DNA of 64,000 nucleotides from Luminiphilus sp051201685. GTDB taxonomy: Bacteria; Pseudomonadota; Gammaproteobacteria; Pseudomonadales; Halieaceae. Each line of letters opens with the position of its first letter. The stretch's first letter is position 1. Below, piece by piece: positions 45,239-54,384 of the stretch. The notes below the pieces were generated by a model. It was not told the origin of the DNA. It ran no database searches and worked only from the letters and a program-made list of their open reading frames with translations. The DNA lies in NCBI RefSeq assembly GCF_051201685.1, contig NZ_CP179213.1, positions 3,348,001-3,412,000 on the forward strand. The letters are read 5' to 3'. Made by a program: the position numbers and the translations under genes.

Positions 45239-46375
45239 CTACCAGGCATACCCCACGCGGAAACTGTATTTCTGGTCCACTTCCTCATCGAGTGAGCCGT
45301 CATAATCAATTGAAAACTCGGCGGCTGCCTGGAAACCAAATACCAGCGGAAAAGAGAGACCTGCCGTTGTCTTAAGCAGCACATCTTCAGTGCCTTCGGT
45401 GCCCACAATACCCACATGGCGCAGGTAAAGCTTTGAACTACCGCCTAAAATATTGCTCTCCCCAGTGAGGTTCCAATTTACGGCGCCGTAACTTTTTTTA
45501 TCGAATGCACACGCTTTAGGGCCCCGACTCACTCCCGCACTATCTAGGCATTCGATATCATCAAACTGTGGCTGGGTGTACTCAGTTGAGACATACGCCA
45601 GTCCCAATTCGCCATCGAGGGAGATCATGTCGTTGTCCAACAGAACACGGCCAAAGTAAGGACCCACATAGGTTCGTATATCGATGTCTGCTAGCGCATC
45701 AGATTCAACCGCCAGGTTAAAACCTACGTAATTCCGATCATTTTTAAGGTAATAATCGTATTTGCCCAAGAGCTTCCATTTGTCTGAAGTATCAGTACGG
45801 ACATCACTGCCGGCGGTACCTGTGTCGTCCATATCGATACTACCGTTTAACGTGTACCGATCCCTGGTGGACTTTAAGACGGTATTAATAGCAACGTCGA
45901 GCTCGTTGGTATCGGTGTTGCCCCTTGCAACAGCCAGCGCTGCACTGGTGTCTCCCGTCCATTTAAAGCCCTGACCCTGCTCCCAAGGCTCTGGATTCAT
46001 GACATCAATATCAACCAGAGCAATGGTCTCACTCTCAAGAACTAGAGCACCATCAACCACCGCAATGGCGGGTAAAGTGACCATGCTTTCATCTTTCAAC
46101 ATCAGATGGGTTTCCTGAATCTGCTCAAAATTCGCCACCATATCGGCAGGAATTTTCAGCTCATCATCACTGAAAGCGGTTGCTACTTTGACTTTGCCGC
46201 CTCGAATTCCAGTGACAACCCCGACAATCACGGTGCCGTCGGTTAGCTGAATACGACCGGCGTTCGAGGGCTCGGTCAAATCAGGATCAATTGCTGCGCT
46301 CAGTGGCGTCGCAGCGACAACAAACAATAGCGTCAGCAGCAAGCGCTGCACTGACGCAAAGGTTACAATGGACAT
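45239..46375 (-). CDS. DUF481 outer-membrane protein (YdiY type)
   Basis: A 378-residue exported protein with an N-terminal signal peptide (cleaved near LSAA). Residues 30-130 form a small beta-domain (VGVVTGIRGGKVKVAT), and residues 135-378 are the DUF481 barrel: SAALAVARGNTDTNELD, many alternating strands, and an aromatic C-terminus (VGYAW). DUF481 proteins are outer-membrane barrels responsive to salt or acid in some species. The RNase J-like gene follows with a two-base gap. Confidence 0.88.
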   Translation of the reverse strand: MSIVTFASVQRLLLTLLFVVAATPLSAAIDPDLTEPSNAGRIQLTDGTVIVGVVTGIRGGKVKVATAFSDDELKIPADMVANFEQIQETHLMLKDESMVTLPAIAVVDGALVLESETIALVDIDVMNPEPWEQGQGFKWTGDTSAALAVARGNTDTNELDVAINTVLKSTRDRYTLNGSIDMDDTGTAGSDVRTDTSDKWKLLGKYDYYLKNDRNYVGFNLAVESDALADIDIRTYVGPYFGRVLLDNDMISLDGELGLAYVSTEYTQPQFDDIECLDSAGVSRGPKACAFDKKSYGAVNWNLTGESNILGGSSKLYLRHVGIVGTEGTEDVLLKTTAGLSFPLVFGFQAAAEFSIDYDGSLDEEVDQKYSFRVGYAW

Positions 46376-46465
46376 TTGGAGAGTCTCGTATCAAAAGGGT
46401 TGCGAGGTTACGACATCTTATTGGAAATTTGAATTGCAACAAATGACGAACTACAGGCAAAATTT

Positions 46466-47827
46466 ATGACTTCCGAAGCCTTCGATTTTGATCTCTTTGT
46501 CATTGGTGCCGGTTCTGGTGGCGTTCGTGCCGCTCGTGTCGCGGCTTCACTTGGGGCCCGGGTTGCCATTGCCGAAGATCGATATATGGGAGGCACCTGC
46601 GTTAATGTTGGGTGCGTGCCCAAAAAACTGTACGTATACGCCAGCGAATTTTCCAAAGGTTTTACCGACAGTTCCGGTTTTGGTTGGCAGGGTGACGCTC
46701 CAACGTTTGATTGGCCAACCCTGAGAGACCGTAAAAAAGCCGAAATATCTCGCTTGAATGCGATCTACGAACGGCTGCTGGAAGCCCCGGGCGCCACCAT
46801 TATTTCGGGTCGCGCGCGACTTTTAGACCCCCATACCGTAACCGTTGAAGGCCAAACTTTTCGCGCCCAGAAGATTTTAATTGCCACAGGCACATGGCCC
46901 TACCTTCCAGATTTGCCCGGCAAGGAGCACATGCTGACCTCGAACGAAATTTTTGATCTGGAACACTTCCCAAAACGATTGCTGATTGTTGGTGGTGGTT
47001 ACATTGCCACCGAGTTTGCAGGAATTTTCAATGGATTGGGCGCCGAGGTTGTGCAAGCCTATCGCGGAGACCTTTTCATGCGTGGGTTTGACGACGATAT
47101 CCGTCAATTCCTTGCACAGGAGGTTCGGAAAACCGGTGTTGACCTGCGCTTTAATACAAATCCAAAATCTATAGAACCAAGCGCAAATGGCTACAGGGCG
47201 GTTTTCGAAGACGATACTGAGCTAGAGATTGACGCCATTTTGTGCGCCACAGGTAGGCGGCCCAATGTTGCGGACCTCAACCTTGAATGCACATCTGTTG
47301 GCTTTAATGAAAATGGCTTTATCGCCGTCAATGATGAATTTCAAACCGCAGAAGCGTCGGTCTACGCTTTAGGTGACTTGATTGGTGGGGAACAACTCAC
47401 CCCCGTTGCCCTCGCTGAAGGCATGGCTTTTGCTCGCCGTGAATTTGGCGCCGGCGGGCACGTGGTCGACTATGACTTCATTCCAACCGCTGTCTTTAGC
47501 CAGCCCAATGTTGGTACGGTGGGCTATACCGAGGCGGCAGCAAGGCATTCCTTTGGTCGTCTTGATATTTACCGCTCCGAGTACCGGCCTATGAAGCACA
47601 CTCTCAGCGGCAGAGACGAACGGTCAATGATGAAGCTTATTGTTGATCAGGCGAGTCAGCGAGTAATAGGCGTCCATATGGTAGGGCCCGATGCCGGAGA
47701 AATTCTGCAAGGCATGGCAATTGCCCTGCGAATGGGGGCCACTAAAATAGATTTCGATCGCACGATCGGAATTCATCCCACGGCCGCTGAAGAATTGGTC
47801 ACGCTACGCGAAGTGGACAGCGACTAA
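46466..47827 (+). CDS. gor: Glutathione-disulfide reductase
   Basis: A 453-residue flavoprotein with the FAD motif VIGAGSGGVRAARVAA, redox-active C45 and C50 (GGTCVNVGCVPKK), an NADPH motif VGGGYIATEFAGIFNGLGAE and the C-terminal HPTAAEE His that completes the active site. Length and motifs fit glutathione reductase rather than mercuric or lipoamide enzymes. It keeps glutathione reduced in the cytosol. The TauE/SafE-type exporter gene starts four bases after its stop, so they are probably cotranscribed. Confidence 0.93.
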   Translation: MTSEAFDFDLFVIGAGSGGVRAARVAASLGARVAIAEDRYMGGTCVNVGCVPKKLYVYASEFSKGFTDSSGFGWQGDAPTFDWPTLRDRKKAEISRLNAIYERLLEAPGATIISGRARLLDPHTVTVEGQTFRAQKILIATGTWPYLPDLPGKEHMLTSNEIFDLEHFPKRLLIVGGGYIATEFAGIFNGLGAEVVQAYRGDLFMRGFDDDIRQFLAQEVRKTGVDLRFNTNPKSIEPSANGYRAVFEDDTELEIDAILCATGRRPNVADLNLECTSVGFNENGFIAVNDEFQTAEASVYALGDLIGGEQLTPVALAEGMAFARREFGAGGHVVDYDFIPTAVFSQPNVGTVGYTEAAARHSFGRLDIYRSEYRPMKHTLSGRDERSMMKLIVDQASQRVIGVHMVGPDAGEILQGMAIALRMGATKIDFDRTIGIHPTAAEELVTLREVDSD

Positions 47828-47830
47828 ACC

Positions 47831-48574
47831 ATGGAACTCTGGCACTACGGCGCGCTGATTGCCGCAGGCATTGTCGGGGGTGCAATCAATGTCATGGCCG
47901 GTGGTGGTTCGGTCATTACTGTGCCGGTTATGGTGTTTTTAGGTGTCCCGGGGCCGATCGCGAATGGCACCAACCGCATCGCAATTCTTGCGCAAAATCT
48001 CACCGCCGTCGGCACATTCATGCGCGGTGGCCAAGGGGATTTTCGTCTCAGCATCACCCTCGCTCTTTGCGCACTACCCGGCGCGTTGCTGGGTGCCTGG
48101 ACTGGCGTGCAGCTCTCTGGAGCACAGTTTAATGCTGCTTTAGCCGCTGTCATGCTCGCCACACTTGTGCTCATGTACCGAGGAGGCGCAACAACACAGG
48201 CGGGAGCTAGGCAACCTAGAAACCTTTTATGGGGTCATCTTCTCATGGTCCTCGCGGGCTTCTGGGGCGGCTTTATTCAAATCGGCGTAGGCTTCATTTT
48301 GATGCCCATTTTAAATCGTGTCATGGGCCTTGATCTGGTGAGCACCAATACCCACAAGTGCTTCATCGTTGCCGTGTACACGCTTGGAGCACTGGTGGTT
48401 TTTAGCCTTCAAAGCGAGGTCTTATGGCTGATAGGCGCCGTTCTGGCTATCGGCAATTCCTTGGGAGGATATCTGGGCGCTAAGCTCACCCTAACCCAAG
48501 GAGAGGGTTTAATTCGCAAAGTACTTGCTCTGGCTATCATTGGAATGGTGATAAAGCTGTTATTCTTTCCCTAG
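47831..48574 (+). CDS. Sulfite exporter TauE/SafE (TSUP) family permease
   Basis: A 247-residue membrane protein with about eight hydrophobic segments and the TSUP pattern: GGAINVMAGGGSVITVPVMV near the start and FIQIGVGFILMPILNRVMG at the repeat. Members move sulfur-containing anions such as sulfite or sulfoacetate; the actual substrate is unknown. Its place right after glutathione reductase fits a sulfur or redox link, and the window also has a SauS-like gene about 20 kb away. That link is inference. Confidence 0.88.
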   Translation: MELWHYGALIAAGIVGGAINVMAGGGSVITVPVMVFLGVPGPIANGTNRIAILAQNLTAVGTFMRGGQGDFRLSITLALCALPGALLGAWTGVQLSGAQFNAALAAVMLATLVLMYRGGATTQAGARQPRNLLWGHLLMVLAGFWGGFIQIGVGFILMPILNRVMGLDLVSTNTHKCFIVAVYTLGALVVFSLQSEVLWLIGAVLAIGNSLGGYLGAKLTLTQGEGLIRKVLALAIIGMVIKLLFFP

Positions 48575-48646
48575 GGAAGTCACTACAAAATGTTGGAACC
48601 CCGGTAGTAAGCTTTCCCACTACATTGACGCGTCAAGGAAAAAACC

Positions 48647-49255
48647 ATGATTGTTCGATCCGTAAACTTCTACCTTTTGATAACCGGACTTCTGGCGTTA
48701 TTGACTTTCGGTGGGTGCTCAAGTGTTCAGGTCGATACAACACCGAATGATCGCTTTGAGGCAGGCAACTACGCGACTTATCACTGGCAAGCTGCAGCCC
48801 TTGATCCGTCTGGTGCCGCTGCAGACCCGCTATATGCTCTTGACCCTACCCTACGGGCGTCGGTCGATAACAAGCTTGCAAGTAAAGGATACCAACGCGT
48901 AGAAACTGGCGGAGATTTCCAGGTCATCTATCAATTCAAGGCTTCGATCAGTGAAGGTGCTCTTAGCATGACTGCGACAGATGCGAACAACCAAGATATC
49001 CCCGTCTCCAGCCAAGACCTCGTCATCAATCGCCGAGCAGACCAGGCGCTCATCGATAATGCTTACGCGCTATCGGGTCCCAGAGAGGTCACCAGTGTCC
49101 TTCTGACATTTACAGACGGAAATTCCCAAAGCCCTGTATGGGCAGCGGGAATGAGCAAAGTCGTTGACCATGCCAATTTTGATGCAAAGCGAATGACGGC
49201 AAGTATCGACAAAGCCGTCAACCGAGCCTTGGGACGTCTGCCTAAGGCAAACTAA
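48647..49255 (+). CDS. DUF4136 lipoprotein (second member)
   Basis: A 202-residue lipoprotein with a signal peptide ending in the lipobox FGGC (Cys23) and an AAGGA site before ATG 48647. After the Cys, the NDRFEAGNYATYHWQ segment corresponds to the strand-plus-F..Y.TY.W motif of DUF4136. The central and C-terminal parts (VIYQFKASISEGAL, then DANFD-type residues) are divergent from the first member at 4182. Function unknown; likely outer-membrane anchored. Confidence 0.8.
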   Translation: MIVRSVNFYLLITGLLALLTFGGCSSVQVDTTPNDRFEAGNYATYHWQAAALDPSGAAADPLYALDPTLRASVDNKLASKGYQRVETGGDFQVIYQFKASISEGALSMTATDANNQDIPVSSQDLVINRRADQALIDNAYALSGPREVTSVLLTFTDGNSQSPVWAAGMSKVVDHANFDAKRMTASIDKAVNRALGRLPKAN

Positions 49256-50217
49256 CTCGCAGCATAAACCTTTGGATTAGCGCACCACGGTAACGATTTC
49301 CCCTCAAGACCTGCTGCCAAGTTCTCAAGAGCGCGCGCCAACATTGCCTGCCGTGTTTTTGCTGTAGCACTCCCCAAATGCGGCATTAAAACAACGTTAT
49401 CCATGGCTAATAGCGGGCTGTTTTCCGCCAGTGGCTCTTGCTCATAGACATCAAGTCCTGCCCTGATTTTGCCGCTGGATAGGGCGGTAATAAGCGCTGA
49501 TTCATCAAGCACCGAGCCACGAGCCGTATTAATAATCACCGCGCCAGTTTTCATCGACGCAAGCCGCTGAGCATTGACTAGATGATGAGTCTCCGGCGTT
49601 GCTGCAGTATGCAGTGACACGATATCAGCCTCAGCAAACAGGTCATCGAGTGCAACATTACGCACACCCGGTATTTCACGTTCAGTTCGATTCCACCCAA
49701 TGACATTGGCGCCAAACGCACTAACGCGCTTTACAACCGCCAGACCTGTCGGACCCAGCCCTACAATGCCCACCGTGGCACGACTGAGATCCTCACCAAG
49801 AAAAAAATCCGTGGTCCAACTGGAGGACCAATGACCCTGACGAATAAAACGATCGGCCTCAACGACTCGGCGCATCGTTGCCAGCATCAAGGCGAGAGCA
49901 AGGTCAGCCGTGCTATCGACCAAAACACCCGGGGTATGACCAATCGGCAGGCGAGCTGCTGTAGCGGCGTCCATGTCGATATGATCAACCCCTACTGAGA
50001 TACTGGAAACTGTGCGCAACTGTGGATTCGATCTTATGAGATCGGCGGTGATAGAAGTACCCAGAGAGCAAAGAATCGCATCGGCTGTCTCAGCCCATCG
50101 TTCAATGTGTGCTTGGGGCATTGGACCTTCGTCCCATACCTGAAGATCAAACTGCTCCCCCAAAGTGTCCAGAACAGCGGCGGGCAATGGCAGAGTAATC
50201 AAAACGCGCGACTTCAT
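49252..50217 (-). CDS. D-isomer 2-hydroxyacid dehydrogenase
   Basis: A 321-residue NAD(P)-dependent enzyme of the glyoxylate/hydroxypyruvate reductase group. It has the dinucleotide motif VGIVGLGPTGLAVVKR, the catalytic Arg in NTARGSVLDESAL, a Glu in VYEQEPL and the His in LMPHLGSAT. It reduces glyoxylate or hydroxypyruvate, or related oxo acids. Hydroxypyruvate reduction would yield glycerate, the proposed substrate of the kinase at 11378. The end overlaps the end of the DUF4136 gene by four bases (convergent). Confidence 0.9.
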   Translation of the reverse strand: MKSRVLITLPLPAAVLDTLGEQFDLQVWDEGPMPQAHIERWAETADAILCSLGTSITADLIRSNPQLRTVSSISVGVDHIDMDAATAARLPIGHTPGVLVDSTADLALALMLATMRRVVEADRFIRQGHWSSSWTTDFFLGEDLSRATVGIVGLGPTGLAVVKRVSAFGANVIGWNRTEREIPGVRNVALDDLFAEADIVSLHTAATPETHHLVNAQRLASMKTGAVIINTARGSVLDESALITALSSGKIRAGLDVYEQEPLAENSPLLAMDNVVLMPHLGSATAKTRQAMLARALENLAAGLEGKSLPWCANPKVYAAS

Positions 50218-50352
50218 GACAGGGCTTCGCTAGGAACACAGTCTAAATACCTTAGCACCAAAAACTCAGTGATCAAGACACTTTCTGCTGCAAACCTGCA
50301 GCGAAAAGACAGCAAAAACATCAGTCTTTATCAGGCAATGGTCAACGTTATA

Positions 50353-51567
50353 TCAAGCGTCTGCTGGCTGCAGCCCACCGTGGCGAGAATAACGAACAGC
50401 CCCGGTTCGTGACCACAGCAACACCAAAAAAACAGGAAGTGCGATAACAAACCAAGACACTGGATAATCACTGACCGCCAACACTAAACCCGTGGCTAAT
50501 GGGCCTATGACACGCCCTATCGATGCCGCCAATGCAGTCACACCCATCATTCGACCACGCTCTTGAGCACCCACAATACTGCTTGCTACGGTATTCAACA
50601 CCGGCAGACAGCAGGTGGCTCCCGCAAATGCAGTAAAAATAACAAAGCCCCGCGCTAATTCCGTTTCCACAGCAATCGCAGCAATCAGACTGGCCGCAAA
50701 AATAGCCGCGCCGCCGGTCAACACGTTGATCAATCCGAAGGTCCGCGTCATCCAATCCATCATGGCGCCTTGAACGACGATCATGGCCACACCCACGAGC
50801 CCGAACAGGATACCGACCTCTCTAGGCCCCCAGCCGAGATAAGCCGCTAACCACAGTGGGCTCAGATAAATGGCTGCGCTTACCGCACCTGTATGCAGCG
50901 TATATTGCACCGTCAGCAGCAGGGCATGTCGGCGTCGAATGAAGGCCAGCATATTTTCAGGCCCGGACGCTTTTTGGACTTTTTTAGTGGTCTCGACACT
51001 AGGTCGGTCAGCGGGTAGCAGCCACCCAGCCAACCCCACCGAGACCAACGACATAACCGCTGCAAACAAACCAGGCCACAAAAAAGTACCCTCCGGCCCA
51101 GCCAGAACACCACCAATTACCGGCCCAAGAATGAGCCCCAGGCCAAAAGCAGTGCCCACTAGGCCCATCGCTTTAGCTCTTCTGTGCGGGGCACTGACGT
51201 CGGCCATCAATGCGGACGCCACTGGCAAGCTGCCCGCCATAACACCGCCAACAGCCCGTGCCGCATAGAGCATCCATAGTTCGCTCGCGACACCGATCAT
51301 GCCGTAGGACAGCGCACCGCCAAACAAACACACCATCAAGACCTGTTTTCGACCAATACGATCGGACAAGCTCCCCCAAAATGGGCCCGCGATGCCGGCG
51401 CAAAGGCTGTAAATAGCGATGACCAAAGCGACATCCATCTCGTCACCGCCCAATGCAGGTGACATAAAAGGGAGAATAGGAATGAGGATGCCAAAGCCAA
51501 TAAGGTCGACGACTATAACGCTAAAGACCAACCACTCCGGGGGAAAGCGCCAGCTTGCTCGACTCAC
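50353..51567 (-). CDS. MFS transporter, TetA-like drug/H+ antiporter group
   Basis: A 404-residue carrier with 12 membrane segments. The FGILIPILPFM region and GSLSDRIGRKQVLM are the family signature; GLVGTAFGLGLILGPVIGG is motif C of drug/proton antiporters. It probably exports a small molecule by proton exchange. The start is GTG 51567, overlapping the ubiX stop (GTGA), so the genes are coupled. No regulator of TetR type lies next to it. Confidence 0.88.
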   Translation of the reverse strand: MSRASWRFPPEWLVFSVIVVDLIGFGILIPILPFMSPALGGDEMDVALVIAIYSLCAGIAGPFWGSLSDRIGRKQVLMVCLFGGALSYGMIGVASELWMLYAARAVGGVMAGSLPVASALMADVSAPHRRAKAMGLVGTAFGLGLILGPVIGGVLAGPEGTFLWPGLFAAVMSLVSVGLAGWLLPADRPSVETTKKVQKASGPENMLAFIRRRHALLLTVQYTLHTGAVSAAIYLSPLWLAAYLGWGPREVGILFGLVGVAMIVVQGAMMDWMTRTFGLINVLTGGAAIFAASLIAAIAVETELARGFVIFTAFAGATCCLPVLNTVASSIVGAQERGRMMGVTALAASIGRVIGPLATGLVLAVSDYPVSWFVIALPVFLVLLWSRTGAVRYSRHGGLQPADA

Positions 51568-52124
51568 GATTCAGTCCATCGATGAATCTCTGGGATATCG
51601 ATGGCAAACAAATCAAGCACACGGGCAACACTCTGGGTCACCAAAGCATCGACCGATTCTGGACGGGTGTAAAAGGCAGGAACGGGAGGTGCAATAATGG
51701 CGCCCATCTCCGTGGCCGCTACCATATTGCGTAAATGCCCAAGATGGAGGGGGGTTTCTCGTACCATTAACACCAGTGGCCGACGTTCCTTTAACGCAAC
51801 ATCAGCCGATCGGGTCAACAGCGTAGAAGTGACCCCCGAAACAATTTCGCCCAAAGTGCGAATCGAACATGGGGCAATAAGCATACCCATGTTGCGAAAA
51901 GACCCGCTGGCTATTGAGGCACCGACATTTTTTATGGGGTGCCACTCGTCAGCTAAAGCACGAAGATCGGCAACAGGCATATCGAGCTCATGGTGAACCG
52001 TCAACTCCGCCGATCGCGACATCACCAAATGCGTTTCGATAGGCAACGGAGCCAGAAGCTCAAGGGCTCTAACACCAAATTGAACCCCTGAGGCTCCGCT
52101 GATTCCAATTATTAACCGATTCAC
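51564..52124 (-). CDS. ubiX: Flavin prenyltransferase
   Basis: A 186-residue protein with the FMN-binding GISGASGVQFGVRALELL start, SGSFRNMGMLIAPCS, and RPLVLMVRETPLHLGHLRNM, as in UbiX/Pad. It attaches a dimethylallyl group to reduced FMN to make the cofactor of UbiD-type decarboxylases, used in ubiquinone synthesis. ubiD is not in this window. It lies 17 bases after the TonB receptor gene, with start GTG 52124. Confidence 0.94.
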   Translation of the reverse strand: MNRLIIGISGASGVQFGVRALELLAPLPIETHLVMSRSAELTVHHELDMPVADLRALADEWHPIKNVGASIASGSFRNMGMLIAPCSIRTLGEIVSGVTSTLLTRSADVALKERRPLVLMVRETPLHLGHLRNMVAATEMGAIIAPPVPAFYTRPESVDALVTQSVARVLDLFAIDIPEIHRWTES

Positions 52125-52141
52125 ACTGGCATTGTAACGCC

Positions 52142-54325
52142 TCAGAACTCCATTCGAACACCCACGTTGAAGGAACGTCCAGGTTCTGGGGCATATTCTC
52201 TCAGTACCGAAGTGCTCAGACGGATTTCTTCATCACGAATATTGCGCACCGCCGCAGATAACGTAATGAGGGAGTCACTGAAATCGAACTGCCACTGACC
52301 ACCAATATCCCAACGTACCCAGCTGTCCGTAGCCTCTTCATTGTCGCCGGGTCGATCTTGCTTATCGGCAGCCGTCAGTCGAGTGAAGTAACGTGCTGAG
52401 GATTGCTCCCATACCAGTCCCAAGGCACCTGATAGCGGTGGCAATCGCGGTACATCGCTTCCATCTGCGAGCTCGCCGCGGGTTAAGTCCATCTCAACTT
52501 CCAGGTTGAGAAGACCCAAATTGGTCTCTAGGACCTCCCAGTGGGCGTCAAGCTCCAGACCCATAAACTCTGCTGCACCCTGTTCATAACGTCGCACGGG
52601 CGTTTCTCCGACTTCCATACCGGTACTGGCGAGGTTAATGAAGTTGTCGAAGTCATTATAGTACGCACCAATGCGCAGAGATTGGGTCTCACCGTGTAAT
52701 GACAAACCTACGTCAATATTGAGGCTCTCCTCGGTATCAAGGTTAACGTCGCCCACCTCGATCGCCGCAGTCGCCGCGTGGGTCACCCAAGTCGACGGAC
52801 CCGTATTCCCGTAATTGGAGTACAGCTCTTCAACACTGGGGGCCCGCTCAGATCGGGTCACTGTTGTCGATACATGCCAAGCTTCGGTGAATTCATAAAG
52901 TGCACCAAAGGAAGCTGAAAAGGTATCAAACTCCTTTGCGGGTGCCATGTTGCCTTGTGGATCAACTTCATCACGGTCAAATCGCAGGCCGCCCTCAAGT
53001 TTCCATGAACCACGGTGCCAATCTTCAACTAGGAATAAACCCAAGCGTGAGGTGTCGGTAGGCAGGATAAATGCCTCCTCTCCCACAGCGCTAAATTCCG
53101 TCTCGCTGATTTGCAGCCCCAGCACACCGTGCAGATCGCCGATAGGGCTGTGAACCAACTCTAATCGGCCCTCAACCGCATCGCTGCTGTAGACGGTGCC
53201 CACTTCCAAGCCTTCAAACTCGGTGTGCTCGTATTCCGTCAGAGAAACAACACCAGAAAATCGAGCAATACCGGCCATAGGCTGATCGAGCTGCAATCGA
53301 ATGTCATAGCGGGTCTGTTCCATATCTAGGCGGATATCAACCTCTTCCTCTTCGCCTTCGTGGTCATCATGATCATCGTGATCGTCGTCGTGATCTTCGT
53401 CATGGTCGTCGTCGTGATCTTCGTCATGGTCGTCATCGTGATCTTCGTCATGGTCGTCGTCATGATCATCATCGTGGTCGTCGTCATGATCGTCGTCGTG
53501 GTCGTCGTCATGATCATCATCGTGATCATCACCATGGCCATGGTGTCCATGGCTGCCTTCTGGAAGCCCGTACTTGTTTTTCTGGCGATTGACCGCGACA
53601 CCGAAGAAACCTCCGTCAAAGTGAAACGCCGCGCCCAAAGTTCCTGCCGTTGCTTGCGTGTCGGTATTCGGTAGCAGGTCCATGCCATCAGTGCCGGCTC
53701 CGTTGGGAACCTCAAGGTTTTCGGTGTCTCTGAATAACGCATCAGCATGCACAGCGAGGGGGCCTAACGCAGTGTCTACACGAAATGTGCCGGCATTGCC
53801 GCCGCTGGCTCCGCTGTAACGGTAGTCCAACCCCCATCGCGTTTCTTCAGGTAGCGTGGTTGGAATCCTGTTATCAATGACGTTAACAACACCGCCAATC
53901 GCACCGCCGCCATATAGCAGCGTTGCTGGACCGCGCAGTACTTCGATACTGTCAGCAAGCAACGCCTCTACCGCGACAACATGGTCTGCACTAAGAGAGG
54001 ATGCATCAGCACTGCGGGTGCCATTTTGCAACGTTGTAACACGAGGACCGGATAGCCCTCTGATAACAGGCTGCCCTACACCCGGGCCAAAACTCGCATT
54101 GTGTACACCGGGCAATCTCTCGAGTGTCTCACCAAGCGTCGCCGACGCCTCCCGGGCAAGCTCTTCCCCGGTTAGGACGGTTACCGGCAAACTCGTTTCC
54201 GTGGCAGTCTGATGTATTGGCAATGTCACCAGGACATGCTCTAAAGGTTGGGGTTCGTTTATGGCGTGGGCGCCACAAGTGGTGATAGCAATACAAATTG
54301 CTACCGAATATTTAAAGACGGTCAT
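52142..54325 (-). CDS. TonB-dependent receptor, ZnuD-like, with His-Asp repeat
   Basis: About 727 residues from ATG 54325 (GGAG six bases upstream; an in-frame TTG at 54337 is less likely). A signal peptide is followed by a plug domain (LPVTVLTGEELAREASATLG, QPVIRGLSGPRVTTLQNG, RGPATLLYGGGAIGGVVNVI) and a barrel ending in Phe. The plug reads like the zinc receptor ZnuD. At about residues 258-322 an extracellular-loop-like insert holds a HGHHGHG start followed by repeated DDDH units with DEDH variants, about 19 His in 64 residues. This suggests capture of zinc or another divalent metal. ubiX follows; a small His/Cys-rich exported protein precedes it in the same operon. Confidence 0.9.
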   Translation of the reverse strand: MTVFKYSVAICIAITTCGAHAINEPQPLEHVLVTLPIHQTATETSLPVTVLTGEELAREASATLGETLERLPGVHNASFGPGVGQPVIRGLSGPRVTTLQNGTRSADASSLSADHVVAVEALLADSIEVLRGPATLLYGGGAIGGVVNVIDNRIPTTLPEETRWGLDYRYSGASGGNAGTFRVDTALGPLAVHADALFRDTENLEVPNGAGTDGMDLLPNTDTQATAGTLGAAFHFDGGFFGVAVNRQKNKYGLPEGSHGHHGHGDDHDDDHDDDHDDDHDDDHDDDHDDDHDEDHDDDHDEDHDDDHDEDHDDDHDDHDDHEGEEEEVDIRLDMEQTRYDIRLQLDQPMAGIARFSGVVSLTEYEHTEFEGLEVGTVYSSDAVEGRLELVHSPIGDLHGVLGLQISETEFSAVGEEAFILPTDTSRLGLFLVEDWHRGSWKLEGGLRFDRDEVDPQGNMAPAKEFDTFSASFGALYEFTEAWHVSTTVTRSERAPSVEELYSNYGNTGPSTWVTHAATAAIEVGDVNLDTEESLNIDVGLSLHGETQSLRIGAYYNDFDNFINLASTGMEVGETPVRRYEQGAAEFMGLELDAHWEVLETNLGLLNLEVEMDLTRGELADGSDVPRLPPLSGALGLVWEQSSARYFTRLTAADKQDRPGDNEEATDSWVRWDIGGQWQFDFSDSLITLSAAVRNIRDEEIRLSTSVLREYAPEPGRSFNVGVRMEF
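53360..53552 (-). repeat. Tandem repeat encoding the His-Asp loop
   Basis: About 16 copies of a 12-base unit, roughly GACGACGACCAT with synonymous changes, inside the receptor gene. Slippage in steps of 12 bases would change loop length but keep the frame. Confidence 0.9.
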
Positions 54326-54351
54326 GACTCTCTCCAAAAGAATAACACTGG

Positions 54352-54371
54352 GAGGCCATCGCGATGGCCTC
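54352..54371 (-). promoter_or_regulatory. Perfect 20-base palindrome before the TonB receptor gene
   Basis: GAGGCCATC and GATGGCCTC flank a central GC, making a perfect 20-base palindrome in the 59-base gap between the small exported-protein gene and the receptor start. It may form an mRNA hairpin ahead of the receptor's ribosome site or be an operator. There is no T-run after it and it does not match the zinc-uptake-regulator consensus. Confidence 0.45.
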
Positions 54372-54384
54372 TATTTATGCAGTA

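Noticed and set aside
53360..53552. CRISPR-like array
   Set aside because: The unit is 12 bases, contiguous, in frame and codes for DDDH; there are no spacers of even length and no cas genes.
53360..53674. Open frame on the plus strand opposite the His-Asp repeat, coding for a very hydrophobic Val/Ile/Met protein
   Set aside because: It is the mirror of the tandem repeat in the receptor gene; the simple pattern explains the long open frame and the false membrane-protein look.
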